From assembly GCA_009692585.1 (NCBI GenBank), contig SHYX01000015.1, forward strand, positions 1 to 64,000: DNA of 64,000 nt. Reading direction: 5' to 3'. Below the pieces are notes generated by a model that was not told the origin of the DNA, did not search any database, and saw only the letters and a program-made list of their open reading frames with translations. Position 1 is the first letter of the stretch. Each line of letters starts with the position of its first letter. This stretch comes from Myxococcales bacterium (GTDB lineage Bacteria > Myxococcota > UBA796 > SXON01). Positions 17,104-27,547 of the stretch are shown piece by piece. The position numbers were made by a program, and so were the translations under genes.

Positions 17104-17514
17104 TCAATCCCCGTGGTGGTAGGGGCCGCCACTTCGGATCGCGCACGCCCGGTAGATCTGTTCCACCAGCACCACCCGGGCGACCGCGTGATTGAGCACC
17201 AGGGTGGACAGGCGAAGCGTCTTCCACGCGGCGGACTTGACCGCGTCGTCGAGCCCGTACGGTCCGCCGATCACGAAGACCAGGGGATGCGCCCCGGCGC
17301 GCACCGCGGACTCGAGCAACTCGGCGAACGCTTCGCTCGTGCGCTCCTCTCCTCTCTCGTCCAGGGCGACGATCCGAGCGCGACCGGTCAGCCGCGGGCT
17401 CGTTTCGACGATCTGGATGGGGAAGGTGCGGTGGATACGGCGTGCCCAGTCCGCGCACGCGTCGCGCACCCAGGCTGGCGAGCGGCCAGATCCGGTGACC
17501 ACCAGGATATCCAT
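17104..17514 (-). CDS. rlmH: 23S rRNA pseudouridine-1915 N3-methyltransferase
   Basis: The 136-residue SPOUT methyltransferase modifies helix 69 of 23S rRNA on assembled ribosomes. The SAM-binding knot is visible as FVIGGPYGLDDAVK, and the C-terminus RVVLVEQIYRACAIRSGGPY with HHGD ends as in the family. It follows rsfS by 3 bases, a very common pairing. Confidence 0.94.
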   Translation of the reverse strand: MDILVVTGSGRSPAWVRDACADWARRIHRTFPIQIVETSPRLTGRARIVALDERGEERTSEAFAELLESAVRAGAHPLVFVIGGPYGLDDAVKSAAWKTLRLSTLVLNHAVARVVLVEQIYRACAIRSGGPYHHGD

Positions 17515-17517
17515 GCG

Positions 17518-17925
17518 CTACGCGTGAGCGGGGGCGCGCGTCGGTGCGGCAGACGGAATCGCGGCGGTGACGCCAGGGATTTCGATGCGTCGCGCGTCAG
17601 ACCACAGCGATTCCAGGTCGTAGAATCCACGCATCGGGCCGTCGAACACGTGCACGATGACGTCGCCAAGATCGATGAGCACCCAGCGGGAAGCGTCCAA
17701 CCCCTCGAGGCCGGTGGTGCGCGCACCCTTGGCCCTCAAGTCATCGACCACCCCTTCGGCGATCGCCCGCACCTGACGGCGGTTGCTGCCATGGCAGACC
17801 ACGAAGGCATCACAATAGGAGGAGATGCCCCGCATGTCGAGGACCACGATGTCCTCCGCCTTTCGGGCTGCGGCTGCTTCGGCGGCGGCTTTCGCCAGGT
17901 CGGTAGATTCGATCGTACACCTCAC
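17518..17925 (-). CDS. rsfS: Ribosomal silencing factor RsfS
   Basis: The 135-residue product binds L14 and blocks subunit joining when nutrients are short. The core is EDIVVLDMRGISSYCDAFVV, then GSNRRQVRAIAEGV and WVLIDLGDVIVHVFD. I chose the GTG at 17925, whose GTGA overlaps the stop of the upstream gene; longer versions have no family match. It is followed by rlmH. Confidence 0.93.
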   Translation of the reverse strand: MRCTIESTDLAKAAAEAAAARKAEDIVVLDMRGISSYCDAFVVCHGSNRRQVRAIAEGVVDDLRAKGARTTGLEGLDASRWVLIDLGDVIVHVFDGPMRGFYDLESLWSDARRIEIPGVTAAIPSAAPTRAPAHA

Positions 17926-18401
17926 GAGTTGATGACCCGCCACGACGTCAGGACCACGACGAATTCTCCGTCCCCGCCCTTGTGGCGCCGCCCCGCCAGC
18001 TCGAGCGTGGCCTCGGCGTGCCCGGCGAGTACCAGTGCTTCGAGGATCTCGGTGGCGAGGATCCACCCGGGTTCGTTGGAACGAGTGCGGTAGGGGGCGC
18101 CCACGTCGGATGCGAGATCGTTCGTTGTGCGCACGATCTGTCCGGTGAATCTCCAATCCCTGCCCTCGGCGAGCGCACGTCGCGCGGCCTGGCTTGTTGC
18201 CCACGCTGAGTGCGGGCCCAGGAGTTCGGCGCCTTGGGCCGCGTGCACGGCCGCGGTGTCGTCCACCGCCACCGAACTCGCGGCCGCGCGTGCGGCCAGC
18301 TCCTCGTACGGACAGGCGATCGCCGAACCGGCGGAAAGGAAGAGGGCGGCAGACGCGAGCAGCAAGACGGACAGTGTAGCGAGGGAATCCCTGAGATTCA
18401 A
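17922..18401 (-). CDS. Secreted protein of unknown function
   Basis: The predicted 159-residue protein has an N-terminal signal segment (LATLSVLLLASAALFLSAGS, then a cleavage-like AIA-C). The rest is mostly alpha/acidic, with no motif I recognise. The TTG at 18401 is preferred because it forms a TTGA overlap with the stop of the preceding gene. Its own stop overlaps the rsfS GTG. It probably works with the preceding secreted protein, with which it is co-translated. Confidence 0.6.
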   Translation of the reverse strand: MNLRDSLATLSVLLLASAALFLSAGSAIACPYEELAARAAASSVAVDDTAAVHAAQGAELLGPHSAWATSQAARRALAEGRDWRFTGQIVRTTNDLASDVGAPYRTRSNEPGWILATEILEALVLAGHAEATLELAGRRHKGGDGEFVVVLTSWRVINS

Positions 18402-19090
18402 GGCGCCGCCGGGGCGGGGGGGGGGTGGACCCCCGCGTCGCCGCCCACCCGCGACATCGAGAAGCGTAGGTGTCGGGTCGTGAGTCCGCCCTTTTTCTGG
18501 GTGCTCACCGTAATGTCGCCGGCCATCCTGACGGCAGTTTCTTCGTCGATCCACACTCGGCCCTCGACACTCACCACCTCCTGCCGCTTCCGCGCACCCG
18601 GAGCGCTCGGCGCCAGCTCAAGCCGGTACTGATGTGTCGTGCGATTCTCGACGTTTTCGATGCCGAGATCGATGTAGGCGATCTGCGCCGCGGTCGGACC
18701 CAGGGTGCGCGCCCAGGGGTCCGACTGCTGGCCAAGGCCGACTCGGGCCACCTCCGCGTCGTGGCCGAGGCGCAGCTCCCGGTCCCGCGTGGCAGTCCAC
18801 AGCTGCCCGTCCCAGACCCTCGTCTCCGACAACAGCGTGTCGGCCCGCTCCCTGACGAACTGCCAGTGGTCTGCGTCCTGCCAACGGAGGCGTGTCAGCT
18901 CTTCGCTGACGTCGGGCTGGCCACCGTCCGGGGTGTGCGTCGTCATGATGCGAGCCTCCAAAACGTAGGCCCCCAGCGCCTCAGCGCTCGCGAAGGTGGT
19001 CTCGCCCGCCGCGGCCGGGAGGGTCGCCACCATCGTCGGGGTCGCTGTTTGCCGACAGGCGAGGCAAAGGGCCAGCAGCACCAGGATCAT
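18398..19090 (-). CDS. Predicted lipoprotein or secreted protein overlapping obgE
   Basis: The product is about 230 residues, starting MILVLLALCLACRQ. This resembles a lipoprotein signal, though the lipobox is imperfect. The mature part looks beta-rich, with YRLELAPSAPGARKRQEVVS and VWIDEETAVRMAGDITVS reminiscent of periplasmic LolA-like or outer-membrane-associated domains; this is a weak resemblance. Its first 110 bases lie inside the 3-prime end of obgE in another frame. A run of ten Gs (plus-strand view) sits near its end. Confidence 0.65.
   Translation of the reverse strand: MILVLLALCLACRQTATPTMVATLPAAAGETTFASAEALGAYVLEARIMTTHTPDGGQPDVSEELTRLRWQDADHWQFVRERADTLLSETRVWDGQLWTATRDRELRLGHDAEVARVGLGQQSDPWARTLGPTAAQIAYIDLGIENVENRTTHQYRLELAPSAPGARKRQEVVSVEGRVWIDEETAVRMAGDITVSTQKKGGLTTRHLRFSMSRVGGDAGVHPPPAPAAP
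18416..18425. repeat. Ten-base G/C homopolymer in a coding region
   Basis: Ten consecutive G on the plus strand (CCC-coded proline run on the coding strand) lie 6 codons before the stop of the lipoprotein-like gene. The TTGA junction to the next gene is just beyond. Slippage here would change the stop codon position and the coupling. Confidence 0.9.
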
Positions 19091-20075
19091 GCAAACGATT
19101 CCAGACAGCGTGTAAGAGGTCGGAGATTCCGTGTCGCGTGACCGCACTGATCAGGGTGGTGGGCACCCCGGCAGCTTTGAATGACCGCTCGGCCTTGCTG
19201 ATGGCCGCGTCTGTCGCGACGTCGGCCTTGGTGAGCACCACCAGCTCGGGGCGCTCGAGCAACTCGGGGTTGTAGAGACGCAACTCGTTGCGAAGGACCG
19301 CCCACCGGCGGTACGGCGTGAGCGCGTCGTCTTCGAGCGACACCAGGTGCAGCAGCATCCGCGTCCGCTCGACGTGGCGAAGGAACTGCAGCCCGAGACC
19401 CTTGCCGTCCGCTGCCCCCTCGATGAGTCCGGGGATGTCGGCGATCACGAAGCTCCCGGCGTCGCCCATCGAGACGACGCCAAGATTGGGGACCAACGTG
19501 GTGAACGGGTAGGCGGCGATTTTCGGTCTGGCTGCGGACACGACCGAGATGAGCGTGCTTTTTCCGGCGTTGGGGTAGCCGAGCAGCCCGACGTCGGCGA
19601 CGAGCTTCAGCTCCATCGCGAGGCGGAGGGTGACGCCGGTGCCGGCGGGCCCGGTCTCCTTGGGGGCACGATTGGTCGCGCTCTTGAAGTGGATGTTGCC
19701 CAGGCCTCCCCGGCCGCCTTCGGCGACGATCCGCTCGTCGCCGTCGTGGAGCAGTTCGCAGATGACCAGGTCCTCCGCCACGTCTCGCACTACCGTTCCC
19801 ACGGGGAGGGGCACGACGAGGTCCTCGCCGGTCGCCCCGGTCATCTGCCGGTAGTCGCCGTTGGTGCCGTCGCCCGCCCGCCAGTGTGCGCGCGAGCGCA
19901 GGTCGAGCAGGCTCGTGAGCCTGGCGTCCGCCCGAAAGACCACATGCCCCCCGCGCCCGCCGTCTCCGCCGTCCGGGCCGCCGTGGGGCACAAACTTCTC
20001 CCGGCGGAACGATGAGCTTCCACGCCCACCCCGCCCCGAGCGCACCTCGATCTCGACCTCGTCCACGAACCGCAT
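18981..20075 (-). CDS. obgE: GTPase ObgE/CgtA
   Basis: The 364-residue product has the glycine-rich Obg fold (residues 1-155, with GGRGGHVVFRADARLTSL). The G domain has G1 GYPNAGKST, G3 DIPGLIEGA and G4 TKAD. Obg couples nucleotide state to 50S assembly. The C-terminus ends in a short charged tail (DGGDPPGRGGRDHLRER) encoded in the region shared with the next gene. Confidence 0.96.
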   Translation of the reverse strand: MRFVDEVEIEVRSGRGGRGSSSFRREKFVPHGGPDGGDGGRGGHVVFRADARLTSLLDLRSRAHWRAGDGTNGDYRQMTGATGEDLVVPLPVGTVVRDVAEDLVICELLHDGDERIVAEGGRGGLGNIHFKSATNRAPKETGPAGTGVTLRLAMELKLVADVGLLGYPNAGKSTLISVVSAARPKIAAYPFTTLVPNLGVVSMGDAGSFVIADIPGLIEGAADGKGLGLQFLRHVERTRMLLHLVSLEDDALTPYRRWAVLRNELRLYNPELLERPELVVLTKADVATDAAISKAERSFKAAGVPTTLISAVTRHGISDLLHAVWNRLHDPGAAGPLPRLSANSDPDDGGDPPGRGGRDHLRER

Positions 20076-20174
20076 CGCGCGGGGCTAACACCGCCCGGGC
20101 CCTTCATGCCGCTGTGAGGCGCGCCCCGCGTCATGGGTGACTGACCTGAGATAGGCCAGCGCGGCCGCCCGGCC

Positions 20175-21491
20175 ATGCGTAGCGAACTCCGGCACATCGC
20201 CCGCCTCGCGTGGCCCAACAGTCTTGGCATGGCGGCGTTCATGGCGATGAACGTGATCGACACCATCTGTGTGGGCCAGCTTGGTTCGGTTGCCCAGGCG
20301 GGAGTCGGCGCCGCGCATGCGTGGGGACTGAGCGGCGCCGTGCTGGCCTTCGGGGCGATCCGCGCGATCGAACCGATGGTGTCGCAGGCGCACGGAGAAG
20401 GCGACCGAGACGCCGTTGGGCAGGCGCTGGTGAGGACGCTCGTGCTGGCGGTGCCCCTCGCGGCGTTCTCATTTGCCTGGTACTACGTTGCCGCGCCCGG
20501 CTTGCGATTGCTCGGTCAGCCCGAAGTCGTGCTGCCTACGGCGGAGGTCTACGCGCAGGCGTTTGCCTGGTCCTGGTGGCCCGCCCTGGCGGTGCAGGTG
20601 CTGAGGGCGTTCTTCCAGTCTTTGGGCATCGTGCGCCCGCCGATGATCGTGATGTTCCTGGGGAGCTTGGCAAAAGCACCCCTGAACATGGCGTTGATGA
20701 ACGGCTGGGGTCCGCTGCCGGCCCTGGGGGTCGCGGGCGTGGGCTGGGCTTCGTTGGTAGTGGAGCTGGTCATGCTGGCGGCCCTGGTGGCCATCACCTG
20801 GCGAACCCTGGCCGCATACTGGCCGGCCACCCCGTTGGTGGGGCCGCGGGCGTTGGCCAGGCTGTTCGCCCTCGGGCTCCCGCTGGGCGTCCAGATGGGC
20901 ACCGAGTTCTGGGCCTTCGCCACGATGCAGATGATGATGGGCCAGATCGGCCCTGACGCGATGGCCGCCCACCAGGTGGCGCTGAACCTCGCTTCGGTGT
21001 CGTTCATGCTCCCGCTCGGCGTCAGCACGGCTGCGGCGGCCCGCGTCGGACAACGATTCGGCGCCGGCGAGGAGTGGGGGACGACCGCGAAGGCGGCCAT
21101 CGTGCTCGGCGTGGGGCTGCAACTCGTCTCCGGCGCGGTTTTCTGGTTTTTGGGTCCGCTCCTGGTGCAACCCTACAGCAGCGACCTGACGGTTCGGGCG
21201 ATCGCGGCCAGCCTGATGCCCATCGCCGCCGCTTTCCAACTCTTCGACGGGCTGCAGGTCATCGGCTTCGGGGTGCTCCGGGGTGCGGGGGATGTGCGCC
21301 TGCCGACGGTGGCCAACCTCGTCGGGTACTACGCGATGGGCCTCCCCCTCGGGTACTGGCTGGGCTTGCGCCTGGGACACGGACCCGAGGGCATCTGGTG
21401 GGGCATCAGCCTCGCGCTGGCGATCGTGGGAACATCCTTGCTATTCCGCATCCGTTATGTCCTTGGTCGCGGCGGGGTGCGGGTGAGGTAG
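20175..21491 (+). CDS. MATE-family multidrug/toxin efflux transporter
   Basis: The 438-residue inner-membrane protein has twelve predicted helices. Features are the N-terminal RHIARLAWPNSLGMAAFMAM, the repeated LRAFFQSLG in the first half and LRGAGDVRLPTVANLVGYY in the second. The two-half pseudo-symmetry and the MATE glycine/proline pattern are clear. It exports cationic compounds using Na+ or H+ gradients; the substrate cannot be told. It is divergent from obgE with a 99-base gap. Confidence 0.9.
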   Translation: MRSELRHIARLAWPNSLGMAAFMAMNVIDTICVGQLGSVAQAGVGAAHAWGLSGAVLAFGAIRAIEPMVSQAHGEGDRDAVGQALVRTLVLAVPLAAFSFAWYYVAAPGLRLLGQPEVVLPTAEVYAQAFAWSWWPALAVQVLRAFFQSLGIVRPPMIVMFLGSLAKAPLNMALMNGWGPLPALGVAGVGWASLVVELVMLAALVAITWRTLAAYWPATPLVGPRALARLFALGLPLGVQMGTEFWAFATMQMMMGQIGPDAMAAHQVALNLASVSFMLPLGVSTAAAARVGQRFGAGEEWGTTAKAAIVLGVGLQLVSGAVFWFLGPLLVQPYSSDLTVRAIAASLMPIAAAFQLFDGLQVIGFGVLRGAGDVRLPTVANLVGYYAMGLPLGYWLGLRLGHGPEGIWWGISLALAIVGTSLLFRIRYVLGRGGVRVR

Positions 21492-21503
21492 ACTCTCCAC
21501 CCC

Positions 21504-23281
<1,778 letters not shown>

Positions 23282-23285
<4 letters not shown>

Positions 23286-23737
23286 CCCCGTTCGACTCAG
23301 CGCGGGAGCGGCTCGACGCCCACATCGACCGCCAGGGGATGAAGCACACCCGGCAACGGGTGCAGATACTCGAGGTGTTCATCAGCGCGCGGCACGTCAC
23401 CGTAGAGGAGCTTCTGCGGGCAGTTCAGGCGGCAGCTCCAGCCACGGGGGCGGCGACCGTGTATCGCACGCTCAAGCTGTTCGTAGAGGCGGGGATCGCC
23501 CACGAGCGCAACTTCGGGGATGGGCAGGCCCGCTACGAGCTGGCGGTCGACGACGAGCACCACGATCACCTGATCTGCCTGGATTGTAAGGTAATCTTTG
23601 AGTTCGAGGAGCTGGAGATCGAGTCCTGTCAGGCGCTCGTTGCGTCGCGACATGGACTCACTCTACGCTCTCACCGTCACGAGATCTACGGCAGTTGCGA
23701 CCTGCGCGAGGCTTGTCCGCGGTGGCCGGGGCCGTAG
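23282..23737 (+). CDS. Fur-family metal-responsive regulator
   Basis: The 151-residue product has a winged helix (RVQILEVFISARHVTVEELL, ATVYRTLKLFVEAGIAHER) and a metal-binding part (DDEHHDHLICLDCKVIFEFE). The C-terminal cysteines are spaced as CDLREAC and not as a CxxC pair. It is ATGA-coupled to cstA. It could be Fur, Zur or PerR; the sequence does not separate these well, so no symbol is given. Confidence 0.9.
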
Positions 23738-23783
23738 CCGACCCGGCGATCGGTGGTTAGCAACGCGGTCTCGCTGGAACCCG

Positions 23784-24203
23784 GTGCACACCTTCCTCCT
23801 GACTTTGCACGTGATTCTCTCCTTGCTCCTGGTCTTCATCATCCTGATGCAGCCGGGCAAGGGCGCGGACGCGGCCAGCGCGTTTGGTGGTGGGGGCGGC
23901 TCCCAGATCTTCGGCGCGTCCGGTCCGGGCAATCTGTTGACCCGCGGGACGGGCGTCATCGCGACCCTGTTCATGATCACCAGCATCACGCTGGCGTTCC
24001 AGAGCACGCGCGCCTACCAGGCGGGTGGCGGGGTCGATATGGGTGCGGAGGACGTCGAGGCAGGGGGCGGATTCGGCGCGCCATCGGTCACCCCTGAGCC
24101 GGCGGTCGAGCCCACGCCCGCCGCACCCCTGGAGATCGAAGTTGACCCGGTTCCCGTCCCCGCCGCCGCCCCTGCGGCACCCCCCGCGGCACCGGCGCCG
24201 TAG
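23784..24203 (+). CDS. secG: Preprotein translocase subunit SecG
   Basis: The 139-residue product has two membrane helices (FLLTLHVILSLLLVFIILMQ and LFMITSITLAF) flanking the SecG motif GKGADAASAFGGGG...FGASGPGN. The GTG at 23784 (HTFLLTL follows) gives the family N-terminus. The C-terminal 60 residues form a proline/alanine-rich tail, longer than in E. coli. The neighbouring tRNA-Leu gene follows, a common arrangement for secG. Confidence 0.93.
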   Translation: MHTFLLTLHVILSLLLVFIILMQPGKGADAASAFGGGGGSQIFGASGPGNLLTRGTGVIATLFMITSITLAFQSTRAYQAGGGVDMGAEDVEAGGGFGAPSVTPEPAVEPTPAAPLEIEVDPVPVPAAAPAAPPAAPAP

Positions 24204-24217
24204 TTCGAGTCAGCCGC

Positions 24218-24246
24218 TTGACCCCGGCGCGGTCGGGGAGTAGATG
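24218..24246 (+). promoter_or_regulatory. Promoter for tRNA-Leu
   Basis: TTGACC (24218-24223), exactly 17 bases, then TAGATG (24241-24246). This places the transcription start a few bases before the tRNA 5-prime end at 24257. The -35 is near consensus and the -10 partial. Confidence 0.5.
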
Positions 24247-24256
24247 GCGAGGCGTT

Positions 24257-24342
24257 GCGCGGGTGGCGGAATGGTAGACGCGCTAGTTTGAGGTGCTAGT
24301 GGGGTAATTCCCGTGGGGGTTCAAGTCCCCCTTCGCGCACCA
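24257..24342 (+). tRNA. tRNA-Leu (anticodon GAG)
   Basis: This is an 86-base gene with CCA encoded. The acceptor stem GCGCGGG pairs with TTCGCGC (two G-T pairs). The D-arm begins GGCGGAATGGTAGACG, and the anticodon loop is TTGAG with anticodon GAG. A class II variable arm (GTGGGGTAATTCCCG) is present, with the T-arm GTTCAAGTC. It reads CUC and CUU codons. Confidence 0.97.
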
Positions 24343-24351
24343 CCTCTCGGG

Positions 24352-24382
24352 AGCCCATCGGAAACGGTGGGCTTTCGTTTTT
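24352..24382 (+). terminator. Rho-independent terminator after tRNA-Leu
   Basis: AGCCCATCG and CGGTGGGCT form a 9-bp stem (one G-T pair) around GAAA, followed by TTCGTTTTT. It ends tRNA-Leu (and probably secG) transcription just before the convergent tpiA stop. Confidence 0.9.
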
Positions 24383-24385
24383 CCC

Positions 24386-25144
24386 TCAGCCGGCGGCGGC
24401 GATGATCTGGAGGAACTCCTCCATATTCAGGGCCGCCCCGCCGACGAGCGCGCCGTCGATGTCCGGCATCTTCAGCAGTTCGGCGGCGTTGGACCCTTTG
24501 ACCGAACCGCCGTAGAGCAGCCGGGTGGAGCGCCCGACGAACGCGGGGAAGGAGGCTTCCAGCCATCCGCGGATGGTCGCGTGCATCTCCTGTGCCTGTA
24601 GGGGGGAGGCCGTCTTGCCGGTGCCGATGGCCCAAACCGGTTCGTAGGCGATCGTCACGCTCGGAACCTGATCGGGCTGAAGCGCACCGAGGGCCGCGGT
24701 CAGTTGGCGGGTGACGACCTCACGCTCCTGCCCCGCCTCCCGTTCGGTCGGGGTCTCACCGACGCAGAGCACCGGGAGCAGTCCGCTCCGAAAGCACGCC
24801 AGCACCTTCTTCTCAGCGTGGGTGTCGGTCTCGCCGAAGAGTTGTCTGCGCTCGCTGTGCCCCACCAAGCAGTAGGCGACGCCAGCCTGACGCAGCATCT
24901 CGCCCGACACTTCGCCGGTGAACGCGCCCGACGCCTCAGCGTGCAGGTTTTGCGCGGCGACCTGGATTCCGGTGTGTTTGAGGCGCGCGATGACGGCGGG
25001 AAGGCTGAGAAATGGCGGCGCCACCCCTACGTCGACCGCCGCGTCCTTGCCGGCGAGCGCGCGTTTGAGACCGTCGGCGAAGCTGTCGGCATCGGCCGGA
25101 CCCTTATGCATTTTCCAGTTGCCGACGATGAACCGACGACGCAT
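24386..25144 (-). CDS. tpiA: Triosephosphate isomerase
   Basis: The 252-residue TIM barrel interconverts DHAP and glyceraldehyde 3-phosphate. Active-site segments: RRRFIVGNWKMHKG (Asn/Lys), LVGHSERRQLFGE (His) and IAYEPVWAIGTGKTA (Glu). GGS near LLYGGSVKG binds phosphate. It is the last gene of a gap-pgk-tpiA glycolytic run, 9 bases after pgk. Confidence 0.97.
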   Translation of the reverse strand: MRRRFIVGNWKMHKGPADADSFADGLKRALAGKDAAVDVGVAPPFLSLPAVIARLKHTGIQVAAQNLHAEASGAFTGEVSGEMLRQAGVAYCLVGHSERRQLFGETDTHAEKKVLACFRSGLLPVLCVGETPTEREAGQEREVVTRQLTAALGALQPDQVPSVTIAYEPVWAIGTGKTASPLQAQEMHATIRGWLEASFPAFVGRSTRLLYGGSVKGSNAAELLKMPDIDGALVGGAALNMEEFLQIIAAAG

Positions 25145-25153
25145 GCGACCTCC

Positions 25154-26338
25154 TCAGCGGCCTTTGTTGCGGATCGCTCTGACTCCGGGCAGGTCCTTGC
25201 CTTCGATGAACTCCAACGAGGCGCCCCCTCCGGTCGAAACGTGACTGAATCGGTCCGCGAGTCCGAACTTCGCGGCCGCAGCGGCGGAATCACCCCCACC
25301 GATCACCGTGTAGCCGGTGGACGCGGCCACGGATTCTGCCACGCCGCGGGTCCCCCCGGCGTACGACTCGCGCTCGAACACGCCCATCGGGCCGTTCCAG
25401 AAGATCGTCTGCGCCTGGCCGACGACCGCCGCGAACGCGCGGACCGATTCGGGGCCGATGTCCAGCCCCACCTGGTCGGCGCCAATCGAGGTGACGACCT
25501 CGGCGGGAGCGCTGCTGTCGAGTGAGCTGTTCACCACATGGTCGCAGGGGAGGTGCAGCGCGACGCCCTTCTCGGCGCATCGCTCCAGCAGTCGGGTCGC
25601 CAACGCGAGCTTGTCCACCTCGACCCGACTCCTGCCCACTTCGACGCCCTTGGCCCTCAGAAAAGTGTAGGCCATGGCGCCGCCGATGATCAGCGCGTCG
25701 ACCCGGCTCAGGAGCGCCTCGATCACGGCGATCTTGTCGCTGACCTTGGCGCCGCCGAGGATGCCGACGTAGGGACGAGCGGCCCCAGAAAGACAGCGTC
25801 CAAGCGCCTCCAGCTCCTTGCCGACCAGGAAGCCGACCCCGACCTGCTCGACAAAGTTGACCACCTCGGAAATGCTGGTCTCGGCACGATGCATCGCCCC
25901 GAAGGCATCGTTGACGTACACCTCGCAGAGTCTGGCCAACGCCTTGGCGAACTCATCGTCTCCCGCCTTCTCGCCAGGGTGGAACCGGAGGTTCTCGAGC
26001 ATCATCACGCCGCCCGGCAACAGCTCCTTGGTCATCGCTTCCACGTCGTCGCCGACGATGTCGTGGGCGAACAGGACGTCGTCGTTCAGCAGCTCGGCCA
26101 GGCGAGCGGCACAGGGCAGGAGCGAAAGTGCCGGATCGATTCCGGTGGGGCGGCCGAGGTGGCTCGCCAGGATCACCCGGCAGCCCTTCTCACGAAGGTA
26201 TTTGATGGTCGGGAGGGCGGCGACGACACGATTGTCATCGGTGATGCGCCCGTTTTCGAGCGGAACATTGAAGTCGACGCGCACGAGCACGCGGCGATTG
26301 TCGACGTCGAGCTCCGCAAGGCTGGGGACCTTCGCCAT
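25154..26338 (-). CDS. pgk: Phosphoglycerate kinase
   Basis: The 394-residue enzyme makes ATP from 1,3-bisphosphoglycerate. The signature RVLVRVDFNVPLENG is at residues 14-28, LASHLGRPTG carries substrate arginine, and the nucleotide loop ends in VIGGGDSAAAAAKFG. It starts 3 bases after the gap stop codon. Confidence 0.97.
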   Translation of the reverse strand: MAKVPSLAELDVDNRRVLVRVDFNVPLENGRITDDNRVVAALPTIKYLREKGCRVILASHLGRPTGIDPALSLLPCAARLAELLNDDVLFAHDIVGDDVEAMTKELLPGGVMMLENLRFHPGEKAGDDEFAKALARLCEVYVNDAFGAMHRAETSISEVVNFVEQVGVGFLVGKELEALGRCLSGAARPYVGILGGAKVSDKIAVIEALLSRVDALIIGGAMAYTFLRAKGVEVGRSRVEVDKLALATRLLERCAEKGVALHLPCDHVVNSSLDSSAPAEVVTSIGADQVGLDIGPESVRAFAAVVGQAQTIFWNGPMGVFERESYAGGTRGVAESVAASTGYTVIGGGDSAAAAAKFGLADRFSHVSTGGGASLEFIEGKDLPGVRAIRNKGR

Positions 26339-26341
26339 CGT

Positions 26342-27349
26342 TCAGGCCCTCGCGATCTTTCGGCAGAGGTCGACCATCCGGGTGGAGAATCCCCACTCGT
26401 TGTCGTACCAGGACAGGACCTTCGCCATCCGGTCGCCGATCACCTGGGTGAGGTCGAGGTCGACGATGGAAGAGTGCGGGTCGCCGTTGAGGTCGAGGCT
26501 CACCAGCGGCGCGTGGTAGGCCGCTAGGATTCCCTGCATCGGGCCGTTGGCGGCAGCGACGAACGCGGCGTTGATCGATTCTTTGGTGACCGGTCGCTCG
26601 GTGTTGAACACCAGGTCGACCACACTGACGTTCGGAGTTGGCACCCGCACGGCCAGGCCGTTGAGGCGCCCTTTCAGCTCGGGGAGGACCAGCGCTACGG
26701 CCTTCGCCGCCCCGGTGCTGGTCGGCACCATCGAGAGCGCGGCCGCTCGGGCGCGGCGCATATCGGCCTTCTTGTGCGGGGCGTCCAGAAGATTCTGGTC
26801 CATGGTGTAGCTGTGGATGGTGGTCATCAGCCCCTGGGTGATGCCGAAGTTCTCGTGCAACACCTTGGCGAGCGGGGCGAGGCAGTTGGTCGTGCAGCTG
26901 GCGTTGCTGATGATGCGATGCCTGGCGAGGTCGAGTTTGTGGTCGTTGACGCCGAGGCACACAGTGATGTCCTCGCCCTCGGCGGGGGCCGAGATGATGA
27001 CGCGACCGGCGCCGGCATCCAGGTGCAACTGGGCCTTCTCGCGGTTGGTGAACATTCCCGTACACTCGAGCACCACGTCGATGCCGAGCGCCTTCCACGG
27101 CAACTTCGCCGGGTCCCGTTCGGCGCTGACCGGGATCGTCTTTCCGCCCGCTACGATCGAGCTCTCGGTGGCGCTGACCGGCACGGACCACTTCCCGTGA
27201 ACGCTGTCATGGGCCAGCAGGTGACCGAGTTGCATGGGGCTCGTCAGGTCGTTGATGTGGACGATCTCCACCTCGGCGTCCCCGAACGCCGAGCGAAAGA
27301 CACAACGACCGATGCGGCCGAAGCCGTTGATGGCGACGCGCAGACCCAT
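26342..27349 (-). CDS. gap: Glyceraldehyde-3-phosphate dehydrogenase
   Basis: The 335-residue NAD(P)-dependent enzyme has the Rossmann start MGLRVAINGFGRIGRCVF and the catalytic cysteine in SNASCTTNCLAPLAKVL. PTSTGAAKAV and WYDNEWGFSTRM follow. The ATG at 27349 gives the canonical N-terminus; an upstream frame adds 13 unrelated residues. The GAGGGG ribosome site is inside a small hairpin (27356-27369). It heads the glycolytic gap-pgk-tpiA set. Confidence 0.97.
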   Translation of the reverse strand: MGLRVAINGFGRIGRCVFRSAFGDAEVEIVHINDLTSPMQLGHLLAHDSVHGKWSVPVSATESSIVAGGKTIPVSAERDPAKLPWKALGIDVVLECTGMFTNREKAQLHLDAGAGRVIISAPAEGEDITVCLGVNDHKLDLARHRIISNASCTTNCLAPLAKVLHENFGITQGLMTTIHSYTMDQNLLDAPHKKADMRRARAAALSMVPTSTGAAKAVALVLPELKGRLNGLAVRVPTPNVSVVDLVFNTERPVTKESINAAFVAAANGPMQGILAAYHAPLVSLDLNGDPHSSIVDLDLTQVIGDRMAKVLSWYDNEWGFSTRMVDLCRKIARA

Positions 27350-27355
27350 TCCGAA

Positions 27356-27369
27356 CCCCTCGTAAGGGG
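27356..27369 (-). promoter_or_regulatory. gap: Hairpin enclosing the gap ribosome-binding site
   Basis: CCCCT and AGGGG pair around a 4-base loop, 7 bases before the gap ATG. On the minus strand the AGGGG arm is the Shine-Dalgarno sequence, so folding would hide it and lower gap translation. Confidence 0.4.
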
Positions 27370-27483
27370 AGCGGCTAACATCGATCATGAAACGGGGGGA
27401 GAGGGCTCGTGGCCCGGACCGGCCCGGCGGCCGCTCCCCCTACCGCGCCGGGACGGGGCGCCCTCCCCCTCGCCGCCCTGCCG

Positions 27484-27532
27484 CATGCCGCATCGGCGTT
27501 TCATGGCTCCGGGAGCCACAAACGGCGGCATG
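27484..27532. repeat. 49-base imperfect inverted repeat between gpsA and gap
   Basis: Three nested stems line up without gaps on the right side: CATGCCGC/GCGGCATG, CGTTT/AAACG and TGGCTC/GAGCCA, with a CGG loop and an ATCGG bulge on the left arm. It starts 16 bases after the gpsA stop on the minus strand. There is no T-run; it may reduce readthrough or protect the gpsA message end. Confidence 0.6.
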
Positions 27533-27547
27533 GGAAACGAGCACGAA

